Below are positions 1 through 6,769 of a stretch of DNA of 14,265 bases, piece by piece. Below the pieces are notes generated by a model. It did no database searches, had not been told where the DNA came from, and saw only the letters and a list, made by a program, of their open reading frames with translations. Source of the stretch: an uncultured Prevotellaceae bacterium (GTDB lineage: Bacteria > Bacteroidota > Bacteroidia > Bacteroidales > Bacteroidaceae); the NCBI GenBank assembly GCA_946405695.1, contig CAMJIA010000041.1, forward strand, positions 1-14,265, read 5' to 3'. Positions within the stretch are counted from its first letter, which is position 1. The number at the start of each line of letters is the position of its first letter. A program made the translations under genes and the position numbers.

Positions 1-11
1 TTTGCAGCGTT

Positions 12-683
12 ATGGGAATATTATATATTGTACCCACGCCTGTGGGGAATATGGAGGATATGACGCTGAGGGCCATCCGCATCTTGAAAGAGGCGGACGT
101 GGTGTTGGCAGAGGATACTCGTACGTCGGGCATCTTGCTGAAGCATTTCGACATCAAGCAGCACTTGCTGTCACACCATAAGTTCAATGAGCATGGCACC
201 TCTGCATCGGTCATTGAGCGCCTGCAGGCAGGTCAGACGGTAGCATTGATTAGCGATGCCGGTACGCCAGGCATCTCCGATCCAGGGTTCTTCTTGGTAC
301 GTGAGGCCGTCAAGGCAGGCATTGAGGTACAGACGTTGCCTGGTGCTACGGCTTTTGTCCCTGCACTGGTGTCGAGCGGTCTGCCCTGTGACCGCTTCTG
401 CTTTGAGGGCTTTCTGCCTCAGAAAAAGGGACGCCAGACCAAGTTGCTGTCGTTGCAGGACGAGGAGCGTACGATGGTGTTCTACGAGTCGCCTTATCGT
501 GTGCTGAAGACCCTGCAGCAGTTCAGCGAGGTGTTTGGTCCTGACCGTCAGGTGAGCTGTTGCCGCGAGATCTCCAAGGTGCATGAGGAGAGCGTGCGTG
601 GTACTTTGCAGGAGGTGATAGCCCATTTCCAGGAGCACGAGCCCAGAGGCGAGTTTGTCATCGTATTGGCAGGTAAGTCGTAA
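12..683 (+). CDS. rsmI: 16S rRNA (cytidine1402-2'-O)-methyltransferase RsmI
   Basis: Uses S-adenosylmethionine to 2'-O-methylate C1402 of 16S rRNA in the decoding centre (family knowledge); cytoplasmic. The 223-residue product has the tetrapyrrole-methylase-type fold markers of RsmI: VPTPVGN near residue 7, AEDTR near 34, the glycine-rich SDAGTPGISDPG near 82-93 and LPGATA near 109-114. The family is often about 220-290 residues, so this is a short but complete form lacking the C-terminal extension seen in some relatives. The ATG at 12 puts the first strand (ILYIVPTP) right at the N terminus, as expected. The window begins 11 bases upstream, so its promoter is not visible. The stop is followed after 43 bases by a lipoprotein gene on the same strand, with no terminator between them, so the two may be co-transcribed. 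Confidence 0.95.
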   Translation: MGILYIVPTPVGNMEDMTLRAIRILKEADVVLAEDTRTSGILLKHFDIKQHLLSHHKFNEHGTSASVIERLQAGQTVALISDAGTPGISDPGFFLVREAVKAGIEVQTLPGATAFVPALVSSGLPCDRFCFEGFLPQKKGRQTKLLSLQDEERTMVFYESPYRVLKTLQQFSEVFGPDRQVSCCREISKVHEESVRGTLQEVIAHFQEHEPRGEFVIVLAGKS

Positions 684-724
684 TAACGATATAACACGTA
701 ATAACGAAGTAACGAAAATAACGA
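679..724 (+). repeat. Degenerate CG-led short tandem repeat in the rsmI-lipoprotein spacer
   Basis: The spacer is a run of TAACG-like words (CGTAATAA, CGATATAACA, CGTAATAA, CGAAGTAA, CGAAAATAA). CG dinucleotides fall at 679, 687, 697, 705, 713 and 722, so spacings are 8, 10, 8, 8 and 9. The last word ends at the ATG at 727. It resembles in layout, but is much less regular than, the octamer arrays at 12064, 12921 and 13793. The leader is A-rich, which is typical of Bacteroidetes translation starts that lack a Shine-Dalgarno sequence. Confidence 0.45.
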
Positions 725-726
725 CA

Positions 727-1578
727 ATGAAGAAGATAATGATAGCAGCCTTGTGTCTGTTGACACTGGCAGCATGTAAACAGAAAGGCAATAATGCGGC
801 TGAGCTGGCGTTGGAACAGCAACGCGACTCTTTAACGCGTATCATTGAGCAGAAAGACAATGAGATAGATGATATGATGGCTACGATGAACGATATCCAG
901 GAGGGATTCCGTGCCATCAACGAGGCTGAGCAGCGTGTCACCATCGCCTCTAATGGTGAAGGCGTCTCTGAGGCTGAGAGCATTCGTGAGAATATGCAGT
1001 TTATCCAGAACCAGATGCAGCAGAACCGTGAACTCATCAGCAAGCTGAGGAACCAGTTGCGTCAGAGTTCTGTCAGGGCAGACCAGTTGCGACGAACATT
1101 GGAGAACCTCACCCAACAACTGGAGGAGAAGGACAACCAATTGCGCCAGTTGCAGGCCGAATTGGAAGCCAAGGACGTACAGATTGGCGAGCTGAACCAG
1201 CAGGTAACTACACTGTCTGGTAATGTCAGCGACTTGAAGGAAGAGTCTTCCCAGAAGTCGCAGACCATCACGTCACAAGACAAACAACTGAACACTGCAT
1301 GGTTTGTCTATGGCACGAAGAAAGAACTGAAAACCCAACACATCATTGAAGATGGCAAGGTGCTGCGTTCCAACTTCAATCGCGACTACTTTACTAAGAT
1401 AGACATCCGTATTGACAAGGAAATACGTCTCTACAGTCGTTCGGCAAAGATTCTGACGGCTCACCCGCAGTCCAGCTACACGTTGTTGCAGGATGCCAAC
1501 AAACAGTACATCTTGCGCATTACCAATCCCCAGCTGTTCTGGTCGACCAGTAAGTATCTGGTAGTATTGGTGAAGTAA
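727..1578 (+). CDS. Coiled-coil lipoprotein, possibly Cbp1-family adhesin
   Basis: The ATG at 727 is preferred to an in-frame start 24 codons upstream because it gives a clean SPII signal peptide: MKKIM, a hydrophobic stretch, then LAAC with the lipidated cysteine at residue 17 of 283. Residues about 25-185 are rich in Q, E, K, L and R with heptad-like spacing (for example LRQLQAELEAK near 139-149) and are read as a long coiled coil. Residues about 190-283 are a separate beta-rich domain (AWFVYGTKKEL, FTKIDIRIDKEIRLYSRSAK, FWSTSKYLVVLVK). This architecture resembles from memory the Bacteroidales proteins named Cbp1-family collagen-binding adhesins; that name is tentative and needs a profile search. 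The cell-envelope location is well supported by the lipobox; binding function is not shown by the sequence. Confidence 0.85.
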   Translation: MKKIMIAALCLLTLAACKQKGNNAAELALEQQRDSLTRIIEQKDNEIDDMMATMNDIQEGFRAINEAEQRVTIASNGEGVSEAESIRENMQFIQNQMQQNRELISKLRNQLRQSSVRADQLRRTLENLTQQLEEKDNQLRQLQAELEAKDVQIGELNQQVTTLSGNVSDLKEESSQKSQTITSQDKQLNTAWFVYGTKKELKTQHIIEDGKVLRSNFNRDYFTKIDIRIDKEIRLYSRSAKILTAHPQSSYTLLQDANKQYILRITNPQLFWSTSKYLVVLVK

Positions 1579-1614
1579 CAAGCACTTTTCGCGTACCTTA
1601 TTATATATAATGAT

Positions 1615-1645
1615 GATGTCATATACATTATGTGACATCTTGTTT
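1615..1645 (+). terminator. Hairpin, candidate terminator of the lipoprotein gene
   Basis: GATGTCATATA and TATGTGACATC form an 11-bp stem with one G-T pair and a 3-base loop (1615-1639), followed by a short TTGTTT tract. It lies 37 bases after the stop of the coiled-coil lipoprotein gene. The stem is AT-rich and the T tract is interrupted, so termination is plausible but not certain. Confidence 0.5.
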
Positions 1646-1658
1646 CAGTGTGCAAACT

Positions 1659-1697
1659 TTTGGCTCAAAAAAGCACCAGTTTGGCAGAAAAAGACGC
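1659..1697 (+). promoter_or_regulatory. Direct repeat 21 bp apart, possible activator site
   Basis: TTTGGCTCAAAAAAGCAC (1659-1676) and TTTGGCAGAAAAAGACGC (1680-1697) start exactly 21 bp apart, about two helical turns, and agree at 13 of 18 positions. They lie about 50-85 bp upstream of the -33 box of the SusC promoter, which would suit a dimeric activator. No regulator gene is in the window, and the A-rich parts of the match could be chance. Confidence 0.3.
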
Positions 1698-1725
1698 ATT
1701 TTAGTTAATTTTTCGACTCAAATTG

Positions 1726-1737
1726 TTTTTTTTTTTT
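1726..1737 (+). repeat. Homopolymer T12 tract upstream of the susC-like promoter
   Basis: Twelve consecutive T lie 7 bases upstream of the -33 box. It may act as a bent or UP-like element and, as a homopolymer, its length could vary by slippage. It is followed by further T-rich sequence up to the promoter. Confidence 0.6.
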
Positions 1738-1744
1738 AATTTTA

Positions 1745-1776
1745 TTTGTTTTTTAGCTTTGAATACATTAACTTTG
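1745..1776 (+). promoter_or_regulatory. Bacteroidetes-type promoter for the SusC/SusD operon
   Basis: The -33 box TTTG at 1745-1748 and the -7 box TAACTTTG at 1769-1776 are separated by 20 bp, an exact match to the Bacteroidetes sigma-ABfr consensus TTTG-N19-21-TAnnTTTG. Transcription should start near 1779, leaving a leader of about 100 bases before the ATG at 1882. Confidence 0.85.
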
Positions 1777-1782
1777 CACGGT

Positions 1783-1826
1783 CGTATCCGATAATGGATG
1801 CGCTGTACCTCTTGCGCAGAGGTGCG
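1783..1826 (+). promoter_or_regulatory. Two-hairpin 5' leader of the SusC/SusD operon
   Basis: Two stems follow the predicted transcription start. The first pairs CGTATCC with GGATGCG (1783-1802, 7 bp with one G-T, 6-base loop). The second pairs ACCTCT with AGAGGT (1807-1823, 5-base loop TGCGC), extendable by G-T and G-C pairs to 1804-1826. There is no T tract after them, so they look like leader structure (stability or small-RNA control) and not a terminator. The remaining leader to 1881 is A/T-rich and appears unstructured. Confidence 0.5.
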
Positions 1827-1881
1827 ACATGCAGAGATACATATAATTAATTAACGTATTATTAATAACAAGAGAGTGTTT

Positions 1882-4800
1882 ATGAAAAAAAGACTAACTA
1901 TGTTTTTGGCCGCGCTCTTCCTCATGGTAGGAACAGCTCTGGCCCAGACGAAAGTTAACGGTACCGTGACATCTCAAGACGACGGCCAGCCCGTCATTGG
2001 CGCCAGCGTGTTAGTAGTTGGCACACAGACTGGTACCGTTACAGATGCCAATGGTAAGTTCTCGCTGACTGTACCTGAGGGTCAGAAAATGTTGCGTATT
2101 ACTTACGTAGGTATGGAACCCATTGAGGTCAGCGCACGACCCAACATGAAAATTATGTTGACCAGTGACCAGAAAGCCCTTGACGAAGTTATCGTCGTTG
2201 CCTACGGTACAGCCACTAAGGCTTCTTTCACTGGTGCAGCCAGCAAGATGGATGCTAGTAAAATTGACATTCGTCAGGTGTCTGACGTTACTAATGCACT
2301 GGCAGGTAATATTGCTGGTGTGACAGCTACCAAGTCTAATGGTCAGCCTGGTACATCATCAGCTATCCGTATCCGTGGTTTCGGTTCTATTAATGCTGAC
2401 ATGAACCCTCTGTATGTCGTTGACGGCATGCCTTATCAGGGTGATATCTCTTCTATCGATCCTCAGGATATCGATCAGGTTTCTGTATTGAAAGACGCCG
2501 CTGCTGCTTCTCTGTATGGTGCACGTGCCGCCAATGGTGTTGTGATGATCACCACCAAGAAAGGTTCTCGCGCAAGTGATGCTAAGGTGACCCTCGATGC
2601 CAGCTGGGGTGTTAACTCTCGTCAGATTAAGAACTATGACGTGATTGGCAATACTGGTACGTATTACGAGCAGCTGTATCGCACCAACTATAACGACGCC
2701 CTCTTTAACCTGGGTTATGGTGCTGCTGATGCTCACAATTATGCCAATTCTATCGCTCCTACCGCTACCGGTTACAGAATTTACACTGTTCCTACAGGTG
2801 AGGACCTGTTCAACGTTGGTGGTAAGCTGAACCCCAATGCTACTCTGGGTTACAGCGACGGTCAGTATTTCTATACTCCCGACAACTGGGAGGATGAGTC
2901 TTTCTCCAATGGTATGCGTCAGGAGTATAAGGCCAGCGTAACTGGTGGTTCTGATAAGCTTTCTTACTATTTCGGTGCTGGTTACCTGAATGACGAAGGT
3001 ATTATCAAGAAGTCTGGTTTTGAGCGTATCTCTACCCGTGCTAACATTGACTATCAGCTGAAGAGCTGGTTGAAGCTGAAGGCTAACCTCAGCTATGCTA
3101 ATGTCAAGAGCAAGTATCCCGATGATCAGACCAATGGCGGTAGCTCTGGTAACGCATTCTACTGTGCTTATATCCTTGGCCCGGTTTATCCTTTCTATGT
3201 TCGCAACGCCGATGGTTCAAAGATGTATCATATGGGTGATCCCGTATACGACTATGGTGATGGTTCTTCTACCAACTTCACACGTAACACCATGTCAATC
3301 GCCAACCCAATTGGTGACCTGTCTTATCAGACTGAAGAGTATCTGATGGATATCTTCAACGGTCGTTGGGGCGTTGATGTTACTCCTCTTCGTGGTTTGA
3401 CTCTGAGTGCAAACATCGGTTTGAACCTCGACAACACTCGCTATCACTTCGCTTCAAGCTCTATCTATGGTCAGAGCAAGGCTTACGGAGGTACTGCTGA
3501 GCAGTCTGAGACTCACACTAAAGCTCTCATGCAGCAGTATATGGCAACCTATCGCAACAAGTTTGCCGAGGCTCACAGCATCGACGCTCTGTTTGCATAC
3601 GAGACTTATGACTACAAGTACGAGAACTTCTATGCTTATGGTCAGAACCTCTATCGTGAGGGCTCTTGGGCTGTTAACAATACTATCGACAACCGCCGTG
3701 GTTACGGTTCGGAGACTTCTTACACACTCCGTTCTTGGATCGGCCGTTTGAACTATGACTACAAGGAGAAGTACTTCCTGAGCGCCAGCCTCCGTGCCGA
3801 CGGTAGCTCTCGCTTCCATAAGGATAACCGCTGGGGTACGTTCTGGTCAGCTTCTGCTGCTTGGAACATCGCTTCTGAGAATTTCCTGAAGGATGTGAAG
3901 TGGATTGATTTCTTGAAACTCCGTGTATCATTTGGTCAGCAGGGTAACGATAACGTAGGTAACTATTATGCTTACATCGACCAGTACACCCTGAGTGGTG
4001 CCGATGGTGTGTTCTCAGATGGTACTCTTTCATATAAAGGTAACAAGGACCTGACTTGGGAGAAGAGTAATGCCTTTGACCTCGCTCTTGACTTCGAGTT
4101 CTTCGGTGGTAAGCTTTCTGGTTCGATTGACTACTACAACCGCACTACGAAAGACATGCTGTACTACAAGCCTGTAGCTGTATCTAACGGTTATAGCTCA
4201 ATCCCCATGAACATTGGTTCAATGCGCAACCGTGGTATTGAATTCGACCTCCATTCAAAGATTATCAATACTCGCGACATTCAGTGGCAGCTTGATTTCA
4301 ACATCTCTCACAATAGCAACGAGATTCTGGAGCTTGCTCCCGACTTGAATGGTAAGCTGATTGATGGCAGCCGCATCTATGAGGAGGGTCAATCAATGTA
4401 TCAGCTCTATCTGGTGAAATATGCTGGTGTTGATCCTACCAATGGTATGGCTCTCTACTGGGCTAAGGATGCCAATGGAAACGAATATGCTACCAGCGAC
4501 TGGTCTGTAGCTCGTTCTTCTAACCGTCAGGCTACTGGCAATCTGCAGTCTAAGTTCACTGGTGGTCTTGGCACTACGCTCAATGCTTACGGTTTCGACC
4601 TCTCAATTCAGGCTTCTTATCAGCTTGGTGGAAAGTGCTACGACTACGGTTATCAGGGCTACATGCACAATGGTGGTTCTGCAAATACCGGTCAGTCTTG
4701 GCACTCGGATATTACGAAAGCGTGGACTCCTGAGAATACCAACACTGATGTGCCTCGTCTGGCTGCTAGTGACCTGTACACTAATTCACAATCTGACCGT

Positions 4801-5046
4801 TGGTTGGTATCTTCTGCTTACTTCGCCATCAACAACATCACGCTTGGCTATACTCTGCCGAAGTCTCTGACCCGCAAGTTTAAGCTTGATTCTGTCCGCA
4901 TCTATGGTTCTGCAGATAACGTAGCTCTGTTCTCTGCCCGCAAGGGTCTTGACCCACGTACTAGTGTTATCTATGGTTATGGTGGCTATTACAGCTCTTA
5001 TAATGCACTGCGCACAATCACAGGCGGTATTAAGTTAACATTCTAA
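1882..5046 (+). CDS. SusC/RagA-family TonB-dependent outer-membrane transporter
   Basis: An outer-membrane beta-barrel that imports oligomers (glycans or peptides) with a SusD lid, powered by TonB-ExbBD. An in-frame GTG at 1876 exists, but the ATG at 1882 gives a normal signal peptide (MKKRLTMF, hydrophobic core, cleavage after AQ near 22) and a 1054-residue protein, a usual SusC length. Domains in order: CarboxypepD-regulatory-like beta-sandwich about 24-95; TonB box DEVIVVAYG at 101-109; plug about 112-230 with IRIRGFGS, PLYVVDGMP and the signature LYGARAANGVVMITTKKG near 211-228; then the barrel, ending in GGIKLTF with a terminal aromatic residue. It is followed after 22 bases by the SusD partner. 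A consensus promoter and structured leader precede it. The substrate cannot be read from the sequence; the neighbouring peptidase suggests peptides or protein fragments. Confidence 0.97.
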   Translation: MKKRLTMFLAALFLMVGTALAQTKVNGTVTSQDDGQPVIGASVLVVGTQTGTVTDANGKFSLTVPEGQKMLRITYVGMEPIEVSARPNMKIMLTSDQKALDEVIVVAYGTATKASFTGAASKMDASKIDIRQVSDVTNALAGNIAGVTATKSNGQPGTSSAIRIRGFGSINADMNPLYVVDGMPYQGDISSIDPQDIDQVSVLKDAAAASLYGARAANGVVMITTKKGSRASDAKVTLDASWGVNSRQIKNYDVIGNTGTYYEQLYRTNYNDALFNLGYGAADAHNYANSIAPTATGYRIYTVPTGEDLFNVGGKLNPNATLGYSDGQYFYTPDNWEDESFSNGMRQEYKASVTGGSDKLSYYFGAGYLNDEGIIKKSGFERISTRANIDYQLKSWLKLKANLSYANVKSKYPDDQTNGGSSGNAFYCAYILGPVYPFYVRNADGSKMYHMGDPVYDYGDGSSTNFTRNTMSIANPIGDLSYQTEEYLMDIFNGRWGVDVTPLRGLTLSANIGLNLDNTRYHFASSSIYGQSKAYGGTAEQSETHTKALMQQYMATYRNKFAEAHSIDALFAYETYDYKYENFYAYGQNLYREGSWAVNNTIDNRRGYGSETSYTLRSWIGRLNYDYKEKYFLSASLRADGSSRFHKDNRWGTFWSASAAWNIASENFLKDVKWIDFLKLRVSFGQQGNDNVGNYYAYIDQYTLSGADGVFSDGTLSYKGNKDLTWEKSNAFDLALDFEFFGGKLSGSIDYYNRTTKDMLYYKPVAVSNGYSSIPMNIGSMRNRGIEFDLHSKIINTRDIQWQLDFNISHNSNEILELAPDLNGKLIDGSRIYEEGQSMYQLYLVKYAGVDPTNGMALYWAKDANGNEYATSDWSVARSSNRQATGNLQSKFTGGLGTTLNAYGFDLSIQASYQLGGKCYDYGYQGYMHNGGSANTGQSWHSDITKAWTPENTNTDVPRLAASDLYTNSQSDRWLVSSAYFAINNITLGYTLPKSLTRKFKLDSVRIYGSADNVALFSARKGLDPRTSVIYGYGGYYSSYNALRTITGGIKLTF

Positions 5047-5068
5047 ACAACAAGAAACTAATAGGATT

Positions 5069-6742
5069 ATGAAATTTGATAAGATAATGGTTCTGGCTTT
5101 GGCCAGTATGCTGACAGTCGGTTGTGCCGAACTTGACACGGCGCCTCAGGGCAGTACCGTAACAGCCGACCAGAAATCAGAAGCGAGTGTTGCCAATCCT
5201 GAACGTGTCAGTGCCAGTGTAACAGGTATCACGACCATGTTCAGTGTCTATGCTAACATCTATGGTGCAGACGACCTTCGCCATAATGACTTCGGTTATC
5301 CATCAGTGATGATGCTTCTCGACAGCCGTGGCGTTGACCTCGTGGGCTGTGATGTAGGTTACAACTGGTTCAGTTATGGCTTTGATCTGACCGATCGTGC
5401 ATTTACACATACTGCTACCCGTATGATCTGGGGTAACATGTACAAGCAGATTTATGCAGCCAATCAGGTGACTGCTACCATTGATCCCAATACAACAGAC
5501 CCAACTCTGCAGTTCTATCTGGCTCAGGCTTTGGCTATACGAGCTTTTGACTACTTTGTATTGGCTCAGTTGTATCAGTTTACCTATGAGAGCAACGAGG
5601 ACGCTCCTTGTGTTCCTATCCTGACAGAGGCTAACGCCGAGGAAGCAGGTACTAACGGTATTGCTCGTAACACTGTCGGTGAGGTTTATACTCAGATTAT
5701 GAAAGACTTAAACAATGCTGTTACCATGCTTGAGGCTACCACCAAAAAGCGTGATGACAAGCGTTATGTCAGCCTTGATGTAGCTTACGGTCTGCGTGCT
5801 CGTGTTGAGCTCGTTATGCAGAACTGGGCTGCTGCCGCTGCTGATGCCCAGAAGGCTATTGCTGCCAGTGCTTCTCAGCCTGCTTCTATCGAAGATGTCA
5901 GCAAGCCAACCTTCAAGGATATCACTGAAAATGACTGGATGTGGGGTATTCTGATTGCTGAGACTGACCGTGTGGTTACCTCAGGTATTGTAAACTGGAT
6001 CTCTCACATGGGTTCTCTGAACTACGGTTATGCCAGTGTAGGTGCTTGGCGCCGTATCAATCCCACGCTCTATGCTGCCATTAATTCTTCTGACGCCCGT
6101 AAGGGATGGTGGCTCGACGGTTCCGCTAAGAGTGTTAACTTAAATGAGGAACAGCAGACTTATCTGACCAAGACTGCCAAGGCTCCTGCCTATACACAGG
6201 TGAAGTTCGCTCCCTATAAGGATGAGGTTTACGCTGGTACAAATGCCAACGATGTTCCTCTGATGCGTATTGAGGAGATGTATCTGATTCTTGCCGAGGC
6301 TCAGGCTATGAATGGTGATGCTGCTACAGGTAAAGCTACTCTGGAGAACTTTGTGAAGACCTACCGTGATCCTTCATATACTTGTAATGCTTCAAGTCCT
6401 GAAGGTGTGCAGGAGGCCGTTTGGATTCAGCGTCGTATTGAGTTGTGGGGCGAGGGTATGGAATACTTTGACCTGATGCGTCTTCGCAAGGGTATTGACC
6501 GTGCTAGCACTGCCTTCAAGACTATCGACAAGGATATGCCGAAGTACAACTTCCGCGTTGTTGACACTAAGGCTGATGAGCGTGAGGCTATTGAAATGGT
6601 GAAGAGCAAGAATGGCTCAGCTACAGGTAAGGAAATCAACGTACTGATTTTCCAGATTCCTAATGCTGAGGCTGAGAGCAATCCTCTGATCAATGCTGAG
6701 GACAACAACCTTGGTGCTCCGACACTGTCTCCTGAAAATTAA
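5069..6742 (+). CDS. SusD/RagB-family surface lipoprotein, partner of the SusC-like transporter
   Basis: Binds substrate at the cell surface and closes like a lid over the SusC barrel (family knowledge). The 557-residue product starts with an SPII signal peptide; the lipobox is TVGC with cysteine 19, followed by AELD, acidic residues that fit surface export of Bacteroidetes lipoproteins. The helical TPR-like core is visible near 149-171 (YLAQALAIRAFDYFVLAQLY), near 399-415 (RIEEMYLILAEAQAMNGD) and near 455-475 (RRIELWGEGMEYFDLMRLRKG), the last two being typical RagB/SusD C-terminal motifs. Length is normal for the family. It lies 22 bases after the SusC-like gene and 27 bases before the next lipoprotein gene, so all three are almost certainly one operon. 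Confidence 0.97.
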   Translation: MKFDKIMVLALASMLTVGCAELDTAPQGSTVTADQKSEASVANPERVSASVTGITTMFSVYANIYGADDLRHNDFGYPSVMMLLDSRGVDLVGCDVGYNWFSYGFDLTDRAFTHTATRMIWGNMYKQIYAANQVTATIDPNTTDPTLQFYLAQALAIRAFDYFVLAQLYQFTYESNEDAPCVPILTEANAEEAGTNGIARNTVGEVYTQIMKDLNNAVTMLEATTKKRDDKRYVSLDVAYGLRARVELVMQNWAAAAADAQKAIAASASQPASIEDVSKPTFKDITENDWMWGILIAETDRVVTSGIVNWISHMGSLNYGYASVGAWRRINPTLYAAINSSDARKGWWLDGSAKSVNLNEEQQTYLTKTAKAPAYTQVKFAPYKDEVYAGTNANDVPLMRIEEMYLILAEAQAMNGDAATGKATLENFVKTYRDPSYTCNASSPEGVQEAVWIQRRIELWGEGMEYFDLMRLRKGIDRASTAFKTIDKDMPKYNFRVVDTKADEREAIEMVKSKNGSATGKEINVLIFQIPNAEAESNPLINAEDNNLGAPTLSPEN

Positions 6743-6769
6743 TTCAATTTATTTAAATAGATATAAGTT

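Noticed and set aside
1..4. TTTG at the window start as the end of a -7 box for rsmI
   Set aside because: Its distance to the ATG at 12 would fit, but the TAnn half and the -33 box lie outside the window and cannot be checked.
171..1043. Long minus-strand open frame of 290 codons
   Set aside because: It lies opposite rsmI and the coiled-coil lipoprotein, both with clear family motifs or a signal peptide; its product has no recognisable motif.
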